From contig CAYZZE010000047.1 in the NCBI GenBank assembly GCA_964482845.1, positions 1 through 17,689 of the forward strand: a DNA stretch of 17,689 nucleotides, written 5' to 3'. Origin of the DNA: VGPI01 sp964482845. Lineage in GTDB: Bacteria; Cloacimonadota; Cloacimonadia; Cloacimonadales; Cloacimonadaceae. How positions within the stretch are numbered: the first letter of the stretch is position 1; every line of letters starts with the position of its first letter. The notes beneath the pieces are model-generated. The model did not search any database. It was not told the origin of the DNA and saw only the letters and a program-made list of their open reading frames with translations. This document shows, piece by piece, positions 7,439-14,904 of the stretch. Both the position numbers and the translations under genes were made by a program.

Positions 7439-9454
7439 TCAGGATACGACCGTTCCCGGCGGCATATCCTTGACCGGCGAGAGCAGAGCGAGGTCGTCTT
7501 CGGTATTGGCACAGAGGATCATGCCCTGAGAGAGGATGCCTCTGATCTTGCGTGATTCGAGATTGACCAGCATCACGAGCTTTTTGCCGATGATCTCCTG
7601 AGGCTCATAGTGTTCGGCAACGCCGGCGATCAGTTCGCGCTGTTCAATACCGATATCCACCTTAAGCCGCATCAATTTATCGGTCTTGGGCACGCGCTCG
7701 GCAGAGATCACATAAGCGATGCGAATATCCATACGGGCAAAGGCGTCATAGGCGATGCAGTCTTTGAGAGGAGGCAGGTTTGAGACCTCCGTCTTGGATT
7801 GCCTGATGAGTTTGTGTAGTTGCTCTTCGATTGCGTTGTCCTCGATCTTGTTGAAAAGCGTCGCCACATCTTTGATCTTCACTTCCTCCGGTAGATCCGC
7901 CAGACCTTCCTTCCATGCCGAGACCGCCGGTAGTGACAACATCTTCCTCAGTTTATCCATCTTTTTGGGCAGGATCGGAGTTAGAGCCACCGCGATCATA
8001 TTGATCAGCCGCAGGCAGGTAAAAAGCGTCCGCATGGCTTTTTCGGGATCGCTCTTCACCATTTGCCAGGGCTTGGATTCATCAAAGTATTTATTGCCCA
8101 GCCGGGCGATATCCATGATCTGCCTGGTATTGCGCCGCACCTGATACTGGCGGTAAGCGGTATCGATCTCATGAAACAGATCTGTCGCCACTTTGAGCGC
8201 TTCATCGGCTTCCGCATCGGAGCCCATGCGCCGGATCACGCCGCCAAAGTGTTTGTGGGCAAAGACGAGGACGCGGTTGATCAGATTGCCCAGGACGTTG
8301 TTCAATTCGCCGTTGACCTTGTGTTGAAAGTCCTTCCAGGCAAAATCCGTGTCTTTGCTTTCGGGAGCATTGACCGCCAGATAATACCTCAGGTATTCAC
8401 CGTCAAAGTCCCTGACGACCTCATCCACCCAAATCGCCCAATTGCGGCTGGTGGAGATCTTTTGCCCTTCGAGGTTCATAAATTCATTTGCCGGTATGTC
8501 ATAGGGCAGGCAATATGACGATCGCTGTCCCATCAACATCGCAGGCCAGATCATGGCATGGAAGATGATATTGTCTTTACCGATGAAGTGCACCAGCCGC
8601 GTCTCGGGATCGAGCCAATAATCCTTCCAGCGTTCCGGTTCTCCGATCCGATCCGCCCATTCCACGGTCGCGGAAATATACCCGATGGGCGCATCAAACC
8701 AGACGTAAAGCACCTTGCCCGACGCTTCCGGCAGGGGAACCGGTACGCCCCAGGTCAGGTCACGGGTGATGGAACGTTCCACCAACGCCTGATCAAGCAG
8801 GTTGAGAATAAAACTGCGCACGCTTTCCTTCCAGTCGGTTTTATGTTCAAGCCAGTCCTTGAGCCGCTGGCGGTAGTGTTCCAGATGCAGGAACCAGTGT
8901 CGCGTCGGCTGGATCACCGGTGTGTTGCTGCAGATCTTACAGCGCGGTTCCACCACAGTATTCGTATCATAGATCTGGCCACATTTGTCGCATTGGTCGC
9001 CGCGTGCACCATCTGCCCCGCATTTAGGACAGGTGCCTTCGACATATCTATCCGGCAGATAACGCCGGTCATGCTCACAGTAAAACTGCATCGTATCTTT
9101 GGGTTCGACGTGCCCCCGCTCGGACAAATTGGTAAAAAACTCCTGTGACAACTGGTGATGCGGCGGTCTTGCCGTGCCGGAAAAATTGTCAAACTCAATG
9201 CCGATCCCGTCAAATCCCTCCTTGATCAGGTCATGATACCGCTGAACGATCTCCTCAGGCGTAACGCCCGCCGCATCGGCACTGATCGAGATCGGCGTCC
9301 CGTGTTCATCGGTTCCGCAGATATAAAGCACATCATCGCCTTTGAGACGCAGGTAGCGGACAAAGATATCGGCGGGCAGATAAGCCCCCGCTACGTGTCC
9401 GACGTGCAATTTGCCATTGGCATAAGGTAACGCACTGGTAACCAGATATTTCAT
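7439..9454 (-). CDS. metG: Methionyl-tRNA synthetase
   Basis: Charges tRNA-Met with methionine in the cytosol (EC 6.1.1.10). The 671-residue protein has the class I signatures HVGH (17-20) and KISTS (332-336, the KMSKS loop). It has a zinc knuckle CPKC-X9-CDKC followed by CKIC, and WFDAPIGYIS of the methionine pocket. An anticodon-binding helical region follows. The C-terminal ~105 residues, starting near FARMDIRIAYV, form the Arc1p/Trbp111-like tRNA-binding OB-fold domain (NLESRKIRGILSQGM), as in dimeric MetRS. The length is normal for this domain set. The start codon overlaps the stop of lysC as ATGA (9451-9454), so the two are translationally coupled. Upstream sequence shows no T-box-like element. 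Confidence 0.98.
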   Translation of the reverse strand: MKYLVTSALPYANGKLHVGHVAGAYLPADIFVRYLRLKGDDVLYICGTDEHGTPISISADAAGVTPEEIVQRYHDLIKEGFDGIGIEFDNFSGTARPPHHQLSQEFFTNLSERGHVEPKDTMQFYCEHDRRYLPDRYVEGTCPKCGADGARGDQCDKCGQIYDTNTVVEPRCKICSNTPVIQPTRHWFLHLEHYRQRLKDWLEHKTDWKESVRSFILNLLDQALVERSITRDLTWGVPVPLPEASGKVLYVWFDAPIGYISATVEWADRIGEPERWKDYWLDPETRLVHFIGKDNIIFHAMIWPAMLMGQRSSYCLPYDIPANEFMNLEGQKISTSRNWAIWVDEVVRDFDGEYLRYYLAVNAPESKDTDFAWKDFQHKVNGELNNVLGNLINRVLVFAHKHFGGVIRRMGSDAEADEALKVATDLFHEIDTAYRQYQVRRNTRQIMDIARLGNKYFDESKPWQMVKSDPEKAMRTLFTCLRLINMIAVALTPILPKKMDKLRKMLSLPAVSAWKEGLADLPEEVKIKDVATLFNKIEDNAIEEQLHKLIRQSKTEVSNLPPLKDCIAYDAFARMDIRIAYVISAERVPKTDKLMRLKVDIGIEQRELIAGVAEHYEPQEIIGKKLVMLVNLESRKIRGILSQGMILCANTEDDLALLSPVKDMPPGTVVS

Positions 9455-10629
9455 TGATTCCCCTCAATAAGTTCTTGATGAAGCCGCTGCACCCAATCCG
9501 TCACCATCGCAGTCGGCATCTCCAGTTCTATCGTCTTGTCGCTGTGGGTGATAGACCTGATCTGCCGATCCGCCGTCAGTTTCAGCAAGCGCGCCATGAT
9601 CCGCATATCCAGATTGATGCCAATGCCCACCAGGATCACAAAGCCGATACCTGGTTCCACCTGCAGGGGCTGGATCTGATCGATCTGCAACCGGTATTCG
9701 ATCTCGCTCTGATATTTGTCCTCAATAAATAGCGTGATCTTCGCGTCCGAGATCCGGTATTTGAAAACCTCAATTGCCAGATTGGCAAGCAAATCCGCCG
9801 CTTTATGCCCGCCGCCGATGGTGATGGCCACCAAGTCATGTTTATGGGATATAGCGCTTATCTTTTTTTCTTCCATGATCTTACCTTTTTCCAATAACTC
9901 CCCGCCGCTGAGCGTAGTTCCCGCGTCAAAGGTGAACGATGATTTGATCTCCACCGGGATGCGATATTTGTAGGCAAATTCCACCGCCCGCGGATGCAGG
10001 ACTTTGGAGCCGTTATACGCCAGCGTCAGCATCGTTTCATAATCCACGCTGGGCAATGGCATTGCGTCTTTTACCAAGCGCGGATCGGCGGTAAAGACGC
10101 CGTCCACATCCGTGTAGATCTCGCATTTATCGGCTTTGAGATAGCAAGCCAGCGCCACCGCCGAGGTATCGGATCCGCCTCTGCCCAAGGTAGTGATCTC
10201 CTTCAAAGTGCTCACGCCCTGGAATCCGGCGACGATAACGATATTGCCTTTGTCCAGTTCCTCGTGGATGCGAAAGGCATTTACCCTGATGATCCGTGCA
10301 TTGCCGTGGCTGGTATCGGTGATGATCCCGCTCTGCGATCCGGTGAATGAGATGGCCGAAAAACCCTCTTCCTGCAAGGATAAGGACAAGAGCGACATAC
10401 TGATCCGTTCGCCCGCCGTAAGCAACATATCCGTTTCCCGCCGTGACGGATGACGACTGATCTGATAGGCCAGCGAGAAAAGCTCGTCCGTGGTCTTACC
10501 CATGGCGGATACGACCAGCACGATCTGTTCTCCCGGCTGATGAGAAGAAGCGATCTTTCTGGCTATATTGCGGATACGCTCGATGCTTCCCACCGAGGTT
10601 CCACCGAATTTTTTCACTATTATCGACAT
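9451..10629 (-). CDS. lysC: Aspartate kinase (monofunctional) with divergent ACT region
   Basis: Phosphorylates aspartate to 4-phosphoaspartate (EC 2.7.2.4), the first step toward lysine/diaminopimelate, threonine, methionine and isoleucine. The 392-residue protein has the kinase signature KFGGTSV (7-13), VVSAMGKTTDEL, the GERIS(M) motif, TTLGRGGSDTSAVALA, TDVDGVFTADPR and NGSKVLHPRA. The catalytic domain therefore looks intact. Residues ~260-392 correspond to the paired ACT domains, but the usual PG-containing turn is replaced by GGGHKAADLL. The TSEIKIS-type motif of the second ACT reads THSDKTIEL. Altered or lost allosteric inhibition is possible. No homoserine dehydrogenase or decarboxylase domain is fused. 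The ATG at 10629 has AAGG seven bases upstream, and it is the first gene of operon B. lysC is used in the generic sense. Confidence 0.93.
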   Translation of the reverse strand: MSIIVKKFGGTSVGSIERIRNIARKIASSHQPGEQIVLVVSAMGKTTDELFSLAYQISRHPSRRETDMLLTAGERISMSLLSLSLQEEGFSAISFTGSQSGIITDTSHGNARIIRVNAFRIHEELDKGNIVIVAGFQGVSTLKEITTLGRGGSDTSAVALACYLKADKCEIYTDVDGVFTADPRLVKDAMPLPSVDYETMLTLAYNGSKVLHPRAVEFAYKYRIPVEIKSSFTFDAGTTLSGGELLEKGKIMEEKKISAISHKHDLVAITIGGGHKAADLLANLAIEVFKYRISDAKITLFIEDKYQSEIEYRLQIDQIQPLQVEPGIGFVILVGIGINLDMRIMARLLKLTADRQIRSITHSDKTIELEMPTAMVTDWVQRLHQELIEGNQ

Positions 10630-10712
10630 AATATGTCCTTCTCTTCTCCTCTGCCATATCCGTCAAGCGAAAATGAATGCCCCTTGCATCCTGCTTCTCT
10701 CCTCCTTGCTTG

Positions 10713-10769
10713 ATAACCTTAGTATAACCTTAGTATAACCTTACGACCGTAAGGTTATACTAAGGTTAT
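10713..10769. repeat. Perfect 22-bp inverted repeat with 11-bp tandem units
   Basis: The arms at 10724-10745 and 10748-10769 are perfect reverse complements separated by only 2 bp. The left side holds three tandem copies of an 11-bp unit, ATAACCTTAGT (10713-10723 and 10724-10734, with a third at 10735-10745 ending CG). The right side has two copies in inverse. Flanking bases (TTGCTTG before; CAGGG-side CTGCTTC on the complement after) show faint symmetry if one unit is looped out, suggesting a longer original palindrome that gained a unit by duplication. It lies 84 bp or more upstream of the lysC start and non-coding DNA surrounds it. Candidate roles are a strong hairpin in the lysC leader, a bidirectional terminator (T-runs are lacking), or a miniature palindromic mobile element. 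Confidence 0.75.
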
Positions 10770-11003
10770 GAAGCAGGGAAGAAGACGGGAGTATGGGTTT
10801 GGAGATACAATGCCGGGTGGGCGAATAGATATTCTATGACCTTTACTTACAATTAGTTGGCTGATCTGACCGACACTCAGGATTTGAGGCGAGGAATGAG
10901 GAACGCCTCTACCGATCACCCCGCAAGGGCATCCGGATCTTTGGCGGACTTTAGACCGAGAGAAATCCCCTCTCGCTGGACAGGGCTCCTTTTTTAGTGG
11001 GCC
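10770..11003. other. Gene-free stretch with small hairpins
   Basis: No ORF, tRNA or known riboswitch is visible on either strand. Two short hairpins stand out: GAGGCG (10886-10891) with CGCCTC (10904-10909), and CGAGAG (10957-10962) with CTCTCG (10970-10975). There is also a palindrome ATCCGGAT (10931-10938) and a T6 run at 10990-10995 just before repeat copy 2. The density of small hairpins suggests that this is either more of the same repeat family, absent from copy 1, or an untranslated leader of operon B. The promoter for lysC presumably lies between here and 10630, but I could not pick convincing -35/-10 boxes. Confidence 0.4.
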
Positions 11004-11186
11004 GGCATATGTCTCTCGTTCGGACTGAAGTCCTCACTTTGCCTAAAAACCCAGTAGGGTTGTATGTACTCTCACGATCCGCAACGGTGGTTGAAACCAC
11101 CGCCTGACATATGATTGCCGTAACACTGATTATATTACTTTCTCAAGATCTCAATCTCTGGTGAGCCCATTATGTGCAATGGTCTC
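11004..11186. repeat. Copy 2 of the four-hairpin repeat
   Basis: Same orientation and structure as copy 1 at 89-273. H1 is at 11022-11033 (TGAA loop), H2 at 11048-11061, H3 at 11085-11102 (7-bp stem, TGAA loop) and H4 at 11163-11186. Hairpin sequences match copy 1 exactly. I count 11 substitutions in the first ~100 bases, all in linkers, and more drift plus a 2-nt length difference between H3 and H4. The last ~38 bases match at all but one position. It begins 22 bp beyond the stop of the parvulin gene, so it would form the 3' end of the operon A transcript, as copy 1 does for operon B. Confidence 0.8.
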
Positions 11187-11208
11187 CTTATGCATGATGA
11201 GTGTCTGT

Positions 11209-12066
11209 TTACTTCTGTTCCGGCTTGAAGATGTCGATCTGATCCTGATGTTTTTGGCGGAGATCATTGAGGAATTGCTTAAGTTTGAGTTCTCTTTTGA
11301 TATGAGCGAGGCGGGCGATGAGGGTGTCTTTGATATCTCCGAAGGCGACGCATTGGGCGGGGTGGATATCGGTGAGCATAAGGATATGGTAGCCGTGATG
11401 GGAAGTAAAGGGCGGGCTGATCTCGCCGATCTTCATCTTGAAAGCGACCTCGTCGATCTCTTGGATCAGTATGCCGCGGGTAAAATATCCCAAGTCTCCG
11501 CATTTTGCTTTGCTGGGGCAATCGGAGTAGGTGTCGCTGATACGGTGAAAATCGGCGGGAGATTGGATACTGTCATAGATCTGTCTCGCCTTGGCTTCGG
11601 CGGTGGCGTCATTGCCTTTGATGAGGATGTGTGAAGCGCGCACTTCCGGTTCGCGGGTAAAGTATTCTTGTTGAGCCGTATAAAATTCGTGCAGTTCCTC
11701 ATCGGTTATGTCGCAGGTATCGGGACAGAGGTGGTTGATGAATTTCTTGATCAGGAGTTTGTTTTTGAGCAAACACTCGATCTGACTATCGTTCAGTCCC
11801 TCGACGAATAGAGAGTTTTCAAAATCCCCGGGAGATTCAAAGCATTCGATGATCTCCAGCAGGAAATCCTCATACTCTTCATCGGTGACTTCAAATCCGT
11901 TTGCGATGGCTTCGTGGAGCAGGAGATAGCGGTCGATCACTTTGTCAAGCGCATCTTTCTCAATACTCCGGTGATGATTGTTCCTGGTTCGCCGGAGTTT
12001 GGTGATCTCCCGCCGGTATTCACAATCGGTGATCTCATAACTGATCACCCGGGCAACAATATTCAT
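11209..12066 (-). CDS. Parvulin-type peptidyl-prolyl cis-trans isomerase, apparently cytoplasmic
   Basis: A 285-residue protein with a helical N-terminal half (~30-135, SurA/PrsA/NifM-like) and a parvulin rotamase domain at ~141-235. The rotamase domain shows VRASHILIK with H146, YSDCPSK, CGDLGYFTRG, AFKMKIGEISPPF and HHGYHILM with H227. Both conserved active-site histidines are present. A helical tail follows. There is no signal peptide or lipobox, unlike SurA, PrsA or PpiD, so it probably acts in the cytosol. The arrangement, with IHPAQ after the domain, resembles NifM, the maturation factor of nitrogenase Fe protein, but no nif genes are present. It has many cysteines for its size. The ATG at 12066 has GGGGA six bases upstream and lies 21 bp after miaA. 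It ends operon A. The client protein is unknown. Confidence 0.88.
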   Translation of the reverse strand: MNIVARVISYEITDCEYRREITKLRRTRNNHHRSIEKDALDKVIDRYLLLHEAIANGFEVTDEEYEDFLLEIIECFESPGDFENSLFVEGLNDSQIECLLKNKLLIKKFINHLCPDTCDITDEELHEFYTAQQEYFTREPEVRASHILIKGNDATAEAKARQIYDSIQSPADFHRISDTYSDCPSKAKCGDLGYFTRGILIQEIDEVAFKMKIGEISPPFTSHHGYHILMLTDIHPAQCVAFGDIKDTLIARLAHIKRELKLKQFLNDLRQKHQDQIDIFKPEQK

Positions 12067-12087
12067 TTTACTTCCCCAAACACATAT

Positions 12088-13005
12088 TTAGATTTGAAAA
12101 TAACCGCACAAAGCGGTGGTCACATCGGATATATTAAGGTCCGGAGAGGTCAATGTCAAATGGAAATTACATTTTCGATACCAAGTCAATTGCCTTTTGG
12201 CAAAATTGCGGGTATGTTGGCGGATGAGATCAAGACAATTCTCCAAGGGCTCAACTCCGCCGTAATATGGCAGTAACTCTTTGTAGCCCAAGGTGTTCAA
12301 TCCTGGGGAAGCCGCATCGTAACCTTTTGCCAGGAGGTCGTGCACCTCGTCCAAGATACCTCTATCAATCATTTCCGTCACCCGGATATTGATCCGCCGG
12401 TAGAGTATTTCCCGATCCGGTGCGAGCAGGATGCGGAAGGCGTAGTAGGGTTGTTTATTTTCTTGCCGCCGCCAGTGATCGGATAGAGGGATGCCGGTGG
12501 CGATCCAAACCTCCAACCCGCGAATGATGCGCTGGCGGTCTTGGGGACTGATCCGGGCGGCAAATAGCGGATCGATTACCTGCAATTCCCGGTATAGCAT
12601 TTCAATACCTTCGTTATCCGCCCGGCGGATCAGATCCTCTTTGATCAGGCGAGTATCGGTATTGAGTTCAAATAGCCCGCCCAAAAGCGATCGGACATAT
12701 AATCCCGTGCCGCCGCAGACAATGGGTATCCGGGAGCAGCGATGCAAGTCATTGACAAGGGATGCGGCGTCATTGGCAAAGTGTCCGGCGCTGTAGTTCC
12801 GGTCAGGATCGATAATGCTGATCAGGTGGTGGGGGACAGACTGCAATTCTGAAGCGGAGGGCTTGGCAGTGCCGATATCGAGAAAGCGGTAAACCTGACG
12901 TGAATCGGCAGAGATAATCTCGGTCTGCAGTGCTTGTGCCAGAGCAATGGCAAGCGCGGACTTGCCGGATGCTGTGGCGCCTTCGATGGTGATCAGCGGG
13001 ATCAT
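12088..13005 (-). CDS. miaA: tRNA dimethylallyltransferase
   Basis: Transfers a dimethylallyl group from DMAPP to N6 of A37 in tRNAs reading UNN codons (EC 2.5.1.75), the first step toward ms2i6A. The 305-residue protein has the P-loop GATASGKS (9-16), the catalytic aspartate motif ADSRQVY (D34), HHLIS, CGGTGLYV, RIIRGLEVW, LGYKELLPYYGG and RNFAKRQLTWYRK. All are in family order and the length is normal. The ATG overlaps the mutL stop as ATGA (13002-13005). mutL-miaA adjacency is common in bacteria. In Escherichia hfq follows, while here a parvulin gene follows. Identification is secure. Confidence 0.98.
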   Translation of the reverse strand: MIPLITIEGATASGKSALAIALAQALQTEIISADSRQVYRFLDIGTAKPSASELQSVPHHLISIIDPDRNYSAGHFANDAASLVNDLHRCSRIPIVCGGTGLYVRSLLGGLFELNTDTRLIKEDLIRRADNEGIEMLYRELQVIDPLFAARISPQDRQRIIRGLEVWIATGIPLSDHWRRQENKQPYYAFRILLAPDREILYRRINIRVTEMIDRGILDEVHDLLAKGYDAASPGLNTLGYKELLPYYGGVEPLENCLDLIRQHTRNFAKRQLTWYRKCNFHLTLTSPDLNISDVTTALCGYFQI

Positions 13006-14894
13006 AGGAGACGTTTGAAGCGCTTTTCGAATTCCTGCAGGGTCATCTTGATCATCAAGGGTCTGCCGTGAGGACAGAAGAATGGCGTTTCACAGGCAAA
13101 GAGATCGTTGATCAGGTTCAGCATCTCCCGCTTGCTCAGTTTTTTTCCTGCTTTAATGGCTGCCTTGCAGGCGATGGATTTTGCCAATCCAACCCGGTAA
13201 TCGGAATCGGTATCCAGTTCCTCGTCGAGTTGTTTCAGGATGTCGATAAAGATCTGTCCGCTTTGCCAGTCGCTGAGTTCGGCGGGGACTTCTTCGACGA
13301 CAAGGGAATTACCGCTGAAGCGTTTGAGCGTAAAACCGATCTTCTCGAGCAGTTCCAGGTTCTTATCGACCAGTTCGTTGACCAGGGGTTCGATGATGGG
13401 CGGGATGTCTATGACGAGCGGCAGGATCAGTTTCTGACGCATGGGCGGGGTGCCTTCGGCGCGGTGCAGGATCTTTTCATATATGATGCGTTCGTGCGCG
13501 GCGTGCTGGTCGATGATCACCAAGCCATCCTCTATCTGCACAAAAATGTAGGAGTTATGCAACTGCCAGGGATTCACGTAGTCCTCTTCGTTGCGGCTGA
13601 GCGCCGGGAAAGTAAAACTGTCATTGGGCAGGTCGGGAAAGAGATCCACCTGTTCCGAAGCCTCTGCCTGCTGAGTATTATGAACGGAAATGATCGATGG
13701 CTGGGCAGCGGGTTCGGGAGCGATTGCCTCATCCTGATAGAGTTTCTCAAAGTCCTTTTTGTAGGTGGAAAAGCGGGGGATCTCGATGTTGTGTTTATAC
13801 AGTTCCGTTTCCACAAAGGTGGGTTTCTGGAATTCGACGGGGTGGGTGAATTTGGCTTTGGCGGAGGCGAATTTGGCGTTCTCATAGTAGGTCAAGGCAT
13901 TCGTAAGCGTATTGAGGACAAATGAATGCAGGCGTTGCGGATCACGGAAGCGGACTTCCAGTTTAGCCGGATGGACGTTGACATCGACCAGATCCGGCGA
14001 GATACTGATAAAGAGGACATAGGGCGGGGTGGTGCCTTTCTGCCAGAAGCGGGTCTTGAGGATAAAAGGTTCGTACGCCTTGCGGATACTGTGGCGGATG
14101 GTCTTGTCGCTGATGTATCTGCCGTTGACGAAGGTATACTGAAAGTCCAGCAGGTTCTCGCGCCGCTCTTCCAGTCCGAGGATGTAGCCGTTGATGGTAT
14201 AATCATCCATCTGGAGGTCGATGGGGATAATATCCTCTTTGAAAAAGCCGCTGCCAAAGACGTCGCCGAGCCGCTGATGCCGGTCTGAACAGGCGATGTA
14301 GTTTACCTTCTCGCGTCCTTCACCGATCAGGCGAAAACTGACCGCGGGATACATGATCGCCTGATAGTGAAAGTACTTGAGGATGTGCTGGAGTTCGGTG
14401 GTATCGGTGCGGAGGAATTTACGGCGGGCGGGAATGTTTTTGAATAGACTTTTGACTGTGATGGTAGTGCCGGCATTGGCGGCGGTCTGGCTCACCTCAA
14501 GCAAGCGTCCATCGGAAAACTCAATGCGCGTGGCGGTCTCATCTTCAGCGGTGCGGGTGATCATGGTCAGGCGGCTGACCGAAGCGATGCTGGGCAATGC
14601 CTCGCCACGAAAGCCCAAACTGCCGATTCTGATGATGTCGTCCACTGTCCTGATCTTGCTTGTAGCATGCCGCTCAAAAGCGAGCACGGCATCATCCTCG
14701 CTCATCCCACAGCCGTTATCGCTGACCTGGATGAGGTCTTTGCCACCCTTTTCGATGCTGACCGTGATGGCAGTGGCTCCGGCATCGAGAGCATTTTCCA
14801 CCAGTTCCTTGACGACGGAGACCGGACGCTCAATCACTTCTCCTGCGGCGATCTTGTTGCGGACATCTTCGGTTAGGATGCGGATTTTGTTCAT
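13002..14894 (-). CDS. mutL: DNA mismatch repair protein MutL (endonuclease type)
   Basis: Links MutS mismatch recognition to strand incision. The 630-residue protein starts at 14894. The N-terminal GHKL ATPase shows KIAAGEVIERP, ELVENALDAGAT, DNGCGM, RHATSKI and SLGFRGEALPSI, then KNIPARRKFL. A variable linker covers ~330-430. The C-terminal dimerisation/nuclease domain carries DQHA (462-465) with E468 and E473, matching the DQHA(X)2E(X)4E metal-binding endonuclease motif, plus ACKAAIKAG (C576) and CPHGRP (607-612). It should therefore nick DNA itself, as in bacteria lacking MutH. AGGGA five to six bases before the ATG supports this start. An in-frame ATG at 15068 would add 58 unrelated residues overlapping the upstream gene and was rejected. 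It lies 10 bp after the kinase fusion gene. Confidence 0.97.
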   Translation of the reverse strand: MNKIRILTEDVRNKIAAGEVIERPVSVVKELVENALDAGATAITVSIEKGGKDLIQVSDNGCGMSEDDAVLAFERHATSKIRTVDDIIRIGSLGFRGEALPSIASVSRLTMITRTAEDETATRIEFSDGRLLEVSQTAANAGTTITVKSLFKNIPARRKFLRTDTTELQHILKYFHYQAIMYPAVSFRLIGEGREKVNYIACSDRHQRLGDVFGSGFFKEDIIPIDLQMDDYTINGYILGLEERRENLLDFQYTFVNGRYISDKTIRHSIRKAYEPFILKTRFWQKGTTPPYVLFISISPDLVDVNVHPAKLEVRFRDPQRLHSFVLNTLTNALTYYENAKFASAKAKFTHPVEFQKPTFVETELYKHNIEIPRFSTYKKDFEKLYQDEAIAPEPAAQPSIISVHNTQQAEASEQVDLFPDLPNDSFTFPALSRNEEDYVNPWQLHNSYIFVQIEDGLVIIDQHAAHERIIYEKILHRAEGTPPMRQKLILPLVIDIPPIIEPLVNELVDKNLELLEKIGFTLKRFSGNSLVVEEVPAELSDWQSGQIFIDILKQLDEELDTDSDYRVGLAKSIACKAAIKAGKKLSKREMLNLINDLFACETPFFCPHGRPLMIKMTLQEFEKRFKRLL

Positions 14895-14904
14895 GACTAT
14901 CCCT

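Noticed and set aside
10713..10769. Small CRISPR-like array from the 11-bp units
   Set aside because: The units are contiguous with no unique spacers, are too short, and no cas genes are present.
10981..10995. T6 run as an intrinsic terminator on the plus strand
   Set aside because: The nearest stable hairpin ends about 14 bases before the T-run and no plus-strand gene lies upstream.
10450..11209. Possible lysine riboswitch or T-box ahead of lysC-metG
   Set aside because: A minus-strand GGTAGAGGCG near 10900 is faintly like the start of a lysine riboswitch, but the remaining conserved blocks and folding could not be found. No T-box sequence was seen either.
12971..13005. Frameshift or fusion between mutL and miaA
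   Set aside because: The overlap is a standard ATGA stop-start junction; both proteins are complete.
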